Of a stretch of 64,000 nt of DNA, positions 9,654-17,396 are shown in pieces. Location of the stretch: the NCBI GenBank assembly GCA_028707275.1, contig JAQTUP010000008.1, positions 49,288 to 113,287 of the forward strand, given 5' to 3'. Origin of the DNA: Gallionella sp. Its GTDB lineage: Bacteria; Pseudomonadota; Gammaproteobacteria; Burkholderiales; Gallionellaceae. The translations under genes were made by a program, and so were the position numbers. The notes below the pieces were generated by a model that was not told where the DNA came from, ran no database searches, and saw only the letters and a list, made by a program, of their open reading frames with translations. Within the stretch, counting starts at the first letter, position 1. Each line of letters begins with the position of its first letter.

Positions 9654-12332
9654 ATGTCAAAACACTACCTCACCCCGCTGTTTTCCCCGACATCTGTCGC
9701 CGTATTTGGTGCGAGCGACCGGGTCGACTCGGTTGGCCAGATCGTTTTCCATAATATGCTGGACGGCGGCTTCAAGGGGGCGCTCTACGCCATCAATTCC
9801 CGTGTGGCTGAAGTACAAGGCTGTCGCGCTTATGCGTCTATCAGCGAAATCGAGGAGGAAGTTGAGCTGGCAGTGATCGCCACCCCCCCGCAAACGGTTC
9901 CCGACATCATCGAGGAATGCGGTAAACACGGCGTTAAGGCAGCTGTCATCATTACCGCCGGTTTTGGCGAAATCGGCGCCGAAGGGCAGGAACTCGAACG
10001 GCGTCTTCTGGCTAATGCAAAACGCTACGGTATCCGCCTGGTAGGCCCTAACTGCCTGGGCGTGATGCGCCCGGGGATAGGGCTCAATGCCACCTTCAAC
10101 AAGGGCGGGGCGAATGTCGGGAATCTGGCGCTGGTCTCACAATCGGGCGCTTTGTGTACCGCCATTTTAGACTGGGCTCAGATCAACGATGTCGGCTTTT
10201 CAAGCGTGGTCTCCATGGGGTCTTCGGCCGACGTGGATTTCGGCGAGACGCTGGACTATCTGGTCTCCGATCCGCAGACGCAGAACATTCTGCTTTATAT
10301 CGAGGGGATACGCGAATCGCGCCGCTTCATGAGTTCGCTGCGCGCCGCAGCGCGCATCAAGCCGGTGATTTTGATCAAGGTCGGGCGCCATGAGGCAGGT
10401 TCCAAAGCCGCGATGTCGCATACCGCTTCCCTGGTAGGCTCGGACGATGCGTTCGATGCCGCCGTGCGCCGGGCAGGCGTGGTGCGTGTTCACTCCGTGA
10501 CGCAACTGTTTTCGGCGGCCAAGGCCTTGTCCTGCGGCTTTCATCCTTCGGGCAACCGTCTGGCGATCGTCACCAACGGCGGGGGGCCGGGCGTGATGGC
10601 GACCGACCGGGCCTCCGATTTGGGACTGGTGATGGCCACGTTGTCCCAGGCGACCATCGAGCGCCTCAATCAGGTATTGCCGCCTAACTGGTCGCACGGC
10701 AACCCGGTGGACATTATCGGCGATGCACAGGCGGATCGTTACCAGCATGCGGTCGCTGCCTGCATGGAAGACCCGAACGTCGATGGCGTGCTGACCATCC
10801 TGACGCCGCAGGCGATGACCAAGCCTCTGGAGGCCGCAGAAGCGGTGATCGCACTGGCCGACCAGTACAAAAAACCCCTGCTGACCTGCTGGATGGGCGA
10901 GACTCAGGTGGCCGAATCGCGTAAATTATTCGCCCATGCCAAAAAGCCCAACTTTCGCACGCCTGAACCCGCAGTCGAGGTTTTTTCCTACCTGTCCGAT
11001 TACTATGCGAACCAGAAGCTGCTGATGCAAATGCCGGAACCCCTGTCGCACCGTCTGGCGCCTGATGTTGAAGGCGCGCGCATGGTGATCGAAGGCGCTT
11101 TGCAGGATAAGCGAAAAGTGCTGAGCGAGATGGAATCGAAGGCGCTGCTGTCCGCCTTTCATATTCCGGTCGCGCAAACCATGATCGCCCGCTCGCCCAA
11201 TGAGGCGTTGCTGATCGCACATCAACTGGGGTTCCCCGTGGCGATGAAAGTCAATTCGCGCGACATCACGCATAAAAGCGATGCGGGCGGGGTGATGCTC
11301 AACCTGGGCAACGCGCAGGCGGTGCGTGCGGCCTACCACGAGATTGTCGAGAACATCAAACGCAATCGCCCCGGCGCGCATATGGACGGCATTTCCATCC
11401 AGCCTATGATCGTCAAACCCAACGGGCGCGAGTTGATGGTAGGCGTGATCTGCGACCCGGTTTTCGGCCCCGTGATTACCTTTGGCGCAGGCGGCACGAT
11501 GGTCGAGGTGATGGGCGATGCACAGGTCACCTTGCCGCCACTCAATGCCTATCTGGCGCGCGAGCTGATTAACAGGACGAATGTCTCGAAGCTGCTGGGC
11601 GCCTTCCGCCATATGCCGCCCGCCGACCTGGACGCGCTCGAAGGGGTGTTGCTGCGCGTGTCAGAAATGGTCTGCGAGTTGCCGATGCTGATGGAGATGG
11701 ATATCAATCCTTTGATCGTGGACGAGCACGGCATCATTGCGGCTGATGCGCGCGTGGTGGTAGAGTTCAGGCAGCCCAGTGCGGACCGTTATTCCCACAT
11801 GGCCATCTATCCGTACCCGACCCATCTGGTCAATCATTGGCAGCTGGCGGACGGCACCGACATGACCATCCGCCCCATCCGCCCGGAAGACGCAGAACTG
11901 GTACAGGCCTTTGTGCGCAACTTGTCGGCAGAATCGCGTTATTTCCGCTTCATGAACAGCGTTCAGGAATTGAGTCAGGCAATGCTGGTGCGCTTCACGC
12001 AAATCGACTACAGCCGGGAAATGGCGCTGATCGCGGTGAGTGAAGTACACGGCCAGGAAGTCGAGCTGGGGGTTGCGCGTTTCGCCATCAATCCCGACGG
12101 TGAGAGTTGCGAATTCGCACTGGTCATCGCAGATGAAATGCATGGCAAGGGCTTAGGTCAGCGACTGATGACCACCTTGATGGAAGCTGCGCGCGCAAAG
12201 GGATTGAAAGTGATCGAAGGCGAAGTGCTCAAAATAAACACCGACATGCTGCATCTGTTGGACAGGCTGGGCTTCGAGGTTAAGACCAGCACGGAGGACG
12301 ACAGTATCAAGTCGGTTCGCAAGGCACTTTAA
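9654..12332 (+). CDS. Pat-type protein lysine acyltransferase (acyl-CoA synthetase-like plus GNAT)
   Basis: Domain order: CoA-binding Rossmann domain (starting SPTSVAVFGAS), succinyl-CoA-ligase-like domains, an ATP-grasp domain, and a C-terminal GNAT acetyltransferase (last about 170 residues; acetyl-CoA loop around EMHGKGLGQRL). This is the architecture of bacterial Pat/YfiQ enzymes, which acetylate lysines of proteins such as acetyl-CoA synthetase. An SHTASL segment sits where ADP-forming acyl-CoA synthetases carry their phospho-histidine, so some synthetase chemistry cannot be ruled out. The start chosen is ATG 9654, which begins right before the conserved region. An in-frame ATG at 9600 would add 18 residues without family resemblance. 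The next gene, 26 nt downstream, is a deacetylase-like enzyme. Confidence 0.85.
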   Translation: MSKHYLTPLFSPTSVAVFGASDRVDSVGQIVFHNMLDGGFKGALYAINSRVAEVQGCRAYASISEIEEEVELAVIATPPQTVPDIIEECGKHGVKAAVIITAGFGEIGAEGQELERRLLANAKRYGIRLVGPNCLGVMRPGIGLNATFNKGGANVGNLALVSQSGALCTAILDWAQINDVGFSSVVSMGSSADVDFGETLDYLVSDPQTQNILLYIEGIRESRRFMSSLRAAARIKPVILIKVGRHEAGSKAAMSHTASLVGSDDAFDAAVRRAGVVRVHSVTQLFSAAKALSCGFHPSGNRLAIVTNGGGPGVMATDRASDLGLVMATLSQATIERLNQVLPPNWSHGNPVDIIGDAQADRYQHAVAACMEDPNVDGVLTILTPQAMTKPLEAAEAVIALADQYKKPLLTCWMGETQVAESRKLFAHAKKPNFRTPEPAVEVFSYLSDYYANQKLLMQMPEPLSHRLAPDVEGARMVIEGALQDKRKVLSEMESKALLSAFHIPVAQTMIARSPNEALLIAHQLGFPVAMKVNSRDITHKSDAGGVMLNLGNAQAVRAAYHEIVENIKRNRPGAHMDGISIQPMIVKPNGRELMVGVICDPVFGPVITFGAGGTMVEVMGDAQVTLPPLNAYLARELINRTNVSKLLGAFRHMPPADLDALEGVLLRVSEMVCELPMLMEMDINPLIVDEHGIIAADARVVVEFRQPSADRYSHMAIYPYPTHLVNHWQLADGTDMTIRPIRPEDAELVQAFVRNLSAESRYFRFMNSVQELSQAMLVRFTQIDYSREMALIAVSEVHGQEVELGVARFAINPDGESCEFALVIADEMHGKGLGQRLMTTLMEAARAKGLKVIEGEVLKINTDMLHLLDRLGFEVKTSTEDDSIKSVRKAL

Positions 12333-12358
12333 ACCGAAAACTGTAAACGGGTTTTTAT

Positions 12359-13282
12359 ATGCAAACAGCCTATCTGACACATCCGTCCTGTCTCAAGCAT
12401 GAAATGGGCGCAGATCACCCCGAGAGCCCGCTGCGCATCCACGCGATAGAGGATCAGCTCATCGCGTCCGGGCTGCTGCATTATCTTGCATACCATGAGG
12501 CGCCAGAAGTCACGCGGGCGCAACTGCTGCGCGTTCATTCTGCCTCGTATGTAGACTCCGTATTCGCCAGCTCCCCCGAAACAGGCCTGGTGTATCTGGA
12601 CGGGGATACGGCGATGAATCCGTACACCCTGAGCGCCGCGTTGCATGCGGCGGGCGCCGCAGTCAAAGCCGTGGATCTGGTCATGGAAGGGGCAGCGGAG
12701 AACGCTTTTTGCAATATACGCCCGCCGGGCCACCATGCCGGACGAAATTCGGCGGCGGGGTTTTGCCTGTTCAACAATGTGGCGGTGGCAGCGGCTCACG
12801 CCCTGAGCCAGTATGGCATCGAGCGCGTCGCGATCGCCGATTTCGACGTGCATCACGGCAATGGCACAGAGGACATCTTTCGCGACGATCCGCACGTGAT
12901 GTTGTGCTCGACTTATCGTCACCCCTACTATCCGTACTGCGGCACGGACAGCGGCAATGAGCACATCATCAACGTGCCGCTCAAGGCAGGTGCGACAGGA
13001 TCTGATTTTCGCTGTGCGGTAAGCCAATACTGGCTGCCTGCACTGGAGCATTTTCAGCCGCAGTTGCTGCTGATTTCGGCAGGCTTCGATGCGCATCGGG
13101 AGGATGATATGGGAGGCCTGTCGCTGCGTGAGGCGGACTATATCTGGGTGAGCGAACAGCTCAAGGAAGTGGCCGCCCGTCATGCCGACCGCCGTATCGT
13201 ATCGGTGCTCGAAGGCGGCTATGCATTAAATGCACTGGGGCGCAGCGCTGCTGCGCATATCAGGGTATTGAGCGGACTGTAA
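12359..13282 (+). CDS. Histone deacetylase family (class II-like) deacylase
   Basis: The 307 aa match zinc-dependent acetylpolyamine/histone deacetylase-like hydrolases. Visible motifs are RPPGHHAG (His125-His126, catalytic pair), DFDVHHGNGT (Asp163 and His165 as zinc ligands), SAGFDAH (third ligand Asp) and EGGYAL (transition-state Tyr). All key residues are present, so an active deacylase is expected, probably cytoplasmic as no signal is seen. It lies 26 nt after the Pat-type acyltransferase, which suggests a writer-eraser operon. The substrate could be protein acyl-lysine or a small acetylated amine and is not shown by sequence. Confidence 0.88.
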   Translation: MQTAYLTHPSCLKHEMGADHPESPLRIHAIEDQLIASGLLHYLAYHEAPEVTRAQLLRVHSASYVDSVFASSPETGLVYLDGDTAMNPYTLSAALHAAGAAVKAVDLVMEGAAENAFCNIRPPGHHAGRNSAAGFCLFNNVAVAAAHALSQYGIERVAIADFDVHHGNGTEDIFRDDPHVMLCSTYRHPYYPYCGTDSGNEHIINVPLKAGATGSDFRCAVSQYWLPALEHFQPQLLLISAGFDAHREDDMGGLSLREADYIWVSEQLKEVAARHADRRIVSVLEGGYALNALGRSAAAHIRVLSGL

Positions 13283-13408
13283 CAGGCGATACTGTCAAAG
13301 AAGAGCCTGCGCACGCGGCGCACTATAGGAATTGTCTGATGGACACAGAGCATGTAATCCGTGTATCTTGCTTACCCGTACGTGTGATCTGTCCGCAAAG
13401 GATTTAGT

Positions 13409-15268
13409 GTGGTTGAAGATGTAACTGAAACACAGAACCTGCCCGCCGACATTAAACACCCATTTCCTATTGCCGGCATGGGGGCTTCCGCTGGTGGGCT
13501 CGAAGCCTTCGAGCAGTTCTTCCAGGCGATGCCGCCCACAAGTGGTATCGCTTTCGTGCTGGTATCGCATCTGGACCCGAGTCACGCGAGCATACTCACC
13601 GAAATTCTGCAACGCTCGACATCCATGCCGGTGGTCGAAGTGCAGGACCAGATGAAAGTTGAACCCAATTGTGTGTACGTCATTCCGCCCAATCGGGACA
13701 TGGCGATCTTTCATGGCGTGTTGCAACTGAGTGTGCCTGAGCAGCCGCGCGGTCTGCGCATGCCGATTGACGCCTTTTTGCGTTCACTGGCCGAAGACCA
13801 GGGCGAGTCGGCCATCGGCATCATCTTGTCCGGTACCGGTACCGACGGTACGCTGGGCTTGCGCGCGATACTGGGGGCGGGCGGAGTCTCGCTGGTGCAG
13901 GAACCGGCGACTGCGAAATACGATGGCATGCCCGACAGTGCGATCAATGCCGGCTACGCGACGCTGGTCATGCCGGTCGAAAAAATGCCCGACGCCTTGA
14001 TGTCAGGCATACGTTTGCAGAATCTTCCCCCCGTCATTCCTCCTGCCGGCGGCCTGAATCGGGTGCTGATGCAATTGCGCAGCGCGACCGGGCACGATTT
14101 TTCCCAATACAAGAAGAGCACCATCGGTCGCCGCATAGACCGGCGCATGGCCATGCACGGCATCGACAGCCTGGAGGTGTACTCGCGCTACCTTAAAGAA
14201 CACCCGGCCGAGATTGCCAAGCTGTTTAAAGAGTTGCTGATTAACGTCACCAATTTTTTTCGCGACCCGGAAGCCTTCGATACACTTAAAGCCGAGGTGT
14301 TGCCGCAACTGTTGACCGACAAGGCGGAAGATTATGTGTTTCGCGCCTGGGTGGCCGGCTGCGCCACCGGGGAGGAGGCCTATTCCATCGCGATCTTGCT
14401 GTGCGAATACATGGAAGAGACCCGCCATGAGGTGAAGGTGCTCCTGTTCGCCACGGATCTGGACGATGATGCGATCAGCGTTGCACGCTCGGGTTTTTAT
14501 CCGCCCAATATCGCGCAGGATATGAGCGCAGAGCGGCTCAGGCGGTATTTTGTCAAAGAGGATGCGGGTTATCGGGTGAAGAAAAACATCCGTGAGATGG
14601 TGGTGTTTGCGATTCAGAATGTGATCAAGGACCCGCCGTTTACCCGGCTCGATCTGCTCAGCTGCCGCAATCTGATGATCTATCTTGAGCCTGAAGTGCA
14701 AAGCCGATTGATCCCGTCTTTTCACTATGCGTTAAAACCGGGCGGCGTGCTGTTTCTCTCGCCTTCGGAGAGTATCGGGACATTTCCGGATTTATTCGCG
14801 CCGATCAGCCGCAAGTGGAAATTTTATCGCGCCACCGGCACGCAGGCGTCCACAAATACCGTGATGACAGGCGGGCTGGTATGGACGCGCAATGTGAATA
14901 CCAGAGGCGCCGAAGAAGTGACGATCAAGACCCGCGAGACCAACTTTGCCGAACTGACCCGGCGCATGCTGTTGCAGGCCTACGCACCGGCCTCTGTCGT
15001 CACCGACGAAAAAGGCAATATTCTCTACGTTCACGGCGACACGGGGCGTTATTTGCGACCAGCGCCGGGGCAGGCAACGCTCAATATCGTCGAAATGGCA
15101 CGCGAGGGGCTGCAAATGCATCTACGCACAGCCATCATCGCCGCCGCCACCGAGAACACGCCGACGCTGAATCATGAAATCTCGGTCAAGACCAATGGCG
15201 ACTTTCAGAATGTGAGTTTTTCCGTGCGCCAGATGCCAGGGGCGGATACTTTGAAAAGCTCCTGCTGA
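13409..15268 (+). CDS. CheB-CheR fusion protein, N-terminal part (frameshifted)
   Basis: This encodes a CheB methylesterase domain (about residues 20-205, with GASAGG, SHLDPSH and GTGTDG around the Ser-His-Asp triad) followed by a CheR methyltransferase domain (about 220-490, with AGCATGEEAYS and SCRNLMIYL). The start is GTG 13409 with AAAGGA upstream. The frame stops at 15268, just where homologues continue into a hydrophobic strand, a coiled coil and PAS domains. The continuation is readable in the -1 frame from about 15250 (LLLISFQEV, then the next entry). This is one gene split by a single-base change or sequence error near 15235-15260, unless recoding occurs. The context is a sensory operon, not a flagellar chemotaxis cluster. 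Confidence 0.8.
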   Translation: MVEDVTETQNLPADIKHPFPIAGMGASAGGLEAFEQFFQAMPPTSGIAFVLVSHLDPSHASILTEILQRSTSMPVVEVQDQMKVEPNCVYVIPPNRDMAIFHGVLQLSVPEQPRGLRMPIDAFLRSLAEDQGESAIGIILSGTGTDGTLGLRAILGAGGVSLVQEPATAKYDGMPDSAINAGYATLVMPVEKMPDALMSGIRLQNLPPVIPPAGGLNRVLMQLRSATGHDFSQYKKSTIGRRIDRRMAMHGIDSLEVYSRYLKEHPAEIAKLFKELLINVTNFFRDPEAFDTLKAEVLPQLLTDKAEDYVFRAWVAGCATGEEAYSIAILLCEYMEETRHEVKVLLFATDLDDDAISVARSGFYPPNIAQDMSAERLRRYFVKEDAGYRVKKNIREMVVFAIQNVIKDPPFTRLDLLSCRNLMIYLEPEVQSRLIPSFHYALKPGGVLFLSPSESIGTFPDLFAPISRKWKFYRATGTQASTNTVMTGGLVWTRNVNTRGAEEVTIKTRETNFAELTRRMLLQAYAPASVVTDEKGNILYVHGDTGRYLRPAPGQATLNIVEMAREGLQMHLRTAIIAAATENTPTLNHEISVKTNGDFQNVSFSVRQMPGADTLKSSC

Positions 15269-15282
15269 TCAGCTTCCAGGAG

Positions 15283-16299
15283 GTGGTGCAACCTAGTTCT
15301 GGCCGTCACCGAAAAGGGGTGGTACTGGCGCACGCCGAGTTCGAACGGGTAGGCGAGCTCGAACGGGAACTGGCCTATACCAAGGAAAATCTGCAAGCGA
15401 CCATAGAGGAACAGCAGGCCTCCAATGAAGAACTCAAGTCGACCAACGAGGAGTTGCAATCGACCAACGAGGAACTGCAATCGACCAATGAGGAGCTCGA
15501 AACCTCCAAGGAGGAGTTGCAATCGGTCAATGAGGAGCTCGTGACCGTCAACGCCGAGTTGCAAGGCAAGATCGAGCAACTGGCCGTGATGCAGAACGAC
15601 ATGAAAAACCTGCTCGACAACATCAATATCGGCACCCTGTTTCTCGACACCCGCCTGCGCATCAAACGCATCACCCGCGATGCGGTGAAGTTGTATCGTC
15701 TGGTCTCAACCGATGTGGGGCGCCCGTTGAGCGACATCATGTCGAATATCCAGGACGGCGATTTACTGGCGGACGCACAGGCGGTACTGGAGACGCTGGT
15801 ACCCATCGAACGCGAGGTGTATACGACAGCTGGCGCCTGTTATCTGGCGCGCATTCAGCCTTACCGCACCCTGGATAACGTGATCGACGGGGTCGTGCTG
15901 ACTTTCACCGATATCAGCGGGCGCATCCAGGCCGAGACGGCGGTGATTGAAGCGCGCGAACTGGCTGAGGGCATCGTCAATACGGTGCGCGAACCGCTGA
16001 TCGTACTCGATGGACAGTTGCGGGTCATCACTGCCAGCCGCTCTTTCTACCAGTATTTTCAGACTACTGAGCAGGCAAGCATCGGTTGCCTGATCTATCA
16101 GCTGGGCAATAATCAGTGGAATATACCGGCGCTGCGCGAGCTGCTGGAGGATATCCTGCCTAAAAACCAGGTGATGGAGAATTTCAGGGTAGAGCACGAA
16201 TTCCCGTTTATCGGGCATCGCACGTTGCAGCTTAACGCCCGCAGTATTGTCGGCAAAGGCAAGCCTTTGATTATGTTGACGATGGAGGAGGTCCCGTGA
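15283..16299 (+). CDS. CheB-CheR fusion protein, C-terminal part (coiled coil and PAS domains)
   Basis: This is the downstream half of the split gene. It opens with a heptad-rich signalling helix containing repeats of TNEELQS (about residues 40-100), then two PAS-type domains (about 105-215 and 225-335). Such TNEELQS helices followed by PAS are the usual tail of CheB-CheR-PAS fusions. The first in-frame GTG is at 15283, but similarity to the family begins upstream of it in this frame, so this is probably not a natural start. The stop at 16297-16299 overlaps the GTG of the next gene, indicating tight coupling within the operon. Confidence 0.75.
   Translation: MVQPSSGRHRKGVVLAHAEFERVGELERELAYTKENLQATIEEQQASNEELKSTNEELQSTNEELQSTNEELETSKEELQSVNEELVTVNAELQGKIEQLAVMQNDMKNLLDNINIGTLFLDTRLRIKRITRDAVKLYRLVSTDVGRPLSDIMSNIQDGDLLADAQAVLETLVPIEREVYTTAGACYLARIQPYRTLDNVIDGVVLTFTDISGRIQAETAVIEARELAEGIVNTVREPLIVLDGQLRVITASRSFYQYFQTTEQASIGCLIYQLGNNQWNIPALRELLEDILPKNQVMENFRVEHEFPFIGHRTLQLNARSIVGKGKPLIMLTMEEVP
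15421..15540 (+). repeat. 21-bp tandem repeats encoding a TNEELQS coiled coil
   Basis: Consecutive 21-bp units of the form GAGGAGTTGCAATCGACCAA encode heptads NEELQST. Several adjacent units are nearly identical at DNA level, so the tract is prone to slippage. The heptads form the signalling helix of the CheB-CheR-PAS protein. Confidence 0.7.
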
Positions 16300-17396
16300 C
16301 TGACCAGCCAGACGCCGCCCAGCTGCGGCGAGTCGCCGAAGCCCGTCTGGCGCGCCTGCCGCCGATACAATCGAACCGGCCTGTCGATGAACTGTTGCAC
16401 GAACTTCAGGTACATCAGATCGAGCTTGAGATGCAGAATGAAAATCTGCGCCAGTCCCAGTTTGAGCTGGAACAGTCGCGTGACCGCTATATGGATTTTT
16501 ACGACTGCGCACCGGTAGGCTACCTGACCCTGAGTGATGCCGGGACGATACTCGAAGTCAATCTCACCGGCGCCGCCTTGCTGGGGGTCGAGCGCAGCCG
16601 CTTGTTGTATCAGCGCCTGACGCCCTTTGTCGTCACCGAGTTCCATGACCGGTGGCTGCGTCATTTTATGAGTGTGCTCGCAAGCCATGAGCCCGCGTCT
16701 TGTGAACTGGAACTGCGGCGTGAGGATGAATCGCGTTTTTTTGCGCGCCTCGATTGTCTGCGATCCATCCGTCCGGACAGAACCGCCTGTGTGCGCATCG
16801 TCGTCACCGACATTACCGAGCGCATCAAGTATGAAAAAGAGATTCGCAAACTGGCGTTTTATGATGCCCTGACTCAACTGCCCAACCGGCGCCTGTTAAA
16901 CGACAGGTTAGAACAGGCCATGGCGGCATCCAAACGCAGCGGCCGGTATTGCGCGATGATGTTCGTTGACATGGATAATTTCAAACCGATCAATGACTTG
17001 CATGGACATTCCATGGGCGATTTGCTGCTGGCGGAAGCGGCGCGCCGACTTGGCCGTTGCCTGCGCGAAATGGATACGGTCGCGCGTTTTGGTGGGGACG
17101 AGTTTGTGATACTGCTCAGCGAGTTGCATACAGGAAAACCGGAATCTACCGCGCAGGCAGAAGTGGTGGCCGAAAAAATCCGCACTGCGCTGGCCGAAGC
17201 TTATCAGTTAAAAACGCCGTCAGGCGAAACACTGGAACACCGCTGCACATGCAGCATCGGCGTAGTTTTATTCATCAACCACGAATCGAGTTCCCAGGAG
17301 ATTTTCAGACGGGCAGATCATGCGATGTATCAGGCCAAGGAAAGTGGACGCGACCGGGTTTGTCTCTTCGAGACGGCCATACAGGAGTCAGTGTGA
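16296..17396 (+). CDS. PAS-GGDEF diguanylate cyclase
   Basis: This 366-aa soluble protein starts at GTG 16296, overlapping the preceding stop (GTGA). An N-terminal helix contains LLHELQVHQIELEMQN, a PAS domain covers about 65-175 and a GGDEF domain about 188-360 with intact RFGGDEF. The helix and PAS segment closely resemble the N-terminus of the next gene product, so the two PAS modules arose by duplication. It is predicted to make c-di-GMP in response to a cytoplasmic or redox cue sensed by PAS, possibly downstream of the CheB-CheR protein. Confidence 0.87.
   Translation: MTDQPDAAQLRRVAEARLARLPPIQSNRPVDELLHELQVHQIELEMQNENLRQSQFELEQSRDRYMDFYDCAPVGYLTLSDAGTILEVNLTGAALLGVERSRLLYQRLTPFVVTEFHDRWLRHFMSVLASHEPASCELELRREDESRFFARLDCLRSIRPDRTACVRIVVTDITERIKYEKEIRKLAFYDALTQLPNRRLLNDRLEQAMAASKRSGRYCAMMFVDMDNFKPINDLHGHSMGDLLLAEAARRLGRCLREMDTVARFGGDEFVILLSELHTGKPESTAQAEVVAEKIRTALAEAYQLKTPSGETLEHRCTCSIGVVLFINHESSSQEIFRRADHAMYQAKESGRDRVCLFETAIQESV

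Noticed and set aside
17057..17392. Longer start for the multi-PAS kinase, inside the GGDEF gene
   Set aside because: The extra 112 residues are an out-of-frame reading of the GGDEF domain; GTG 17393 with GTGA overlap fits the operon.
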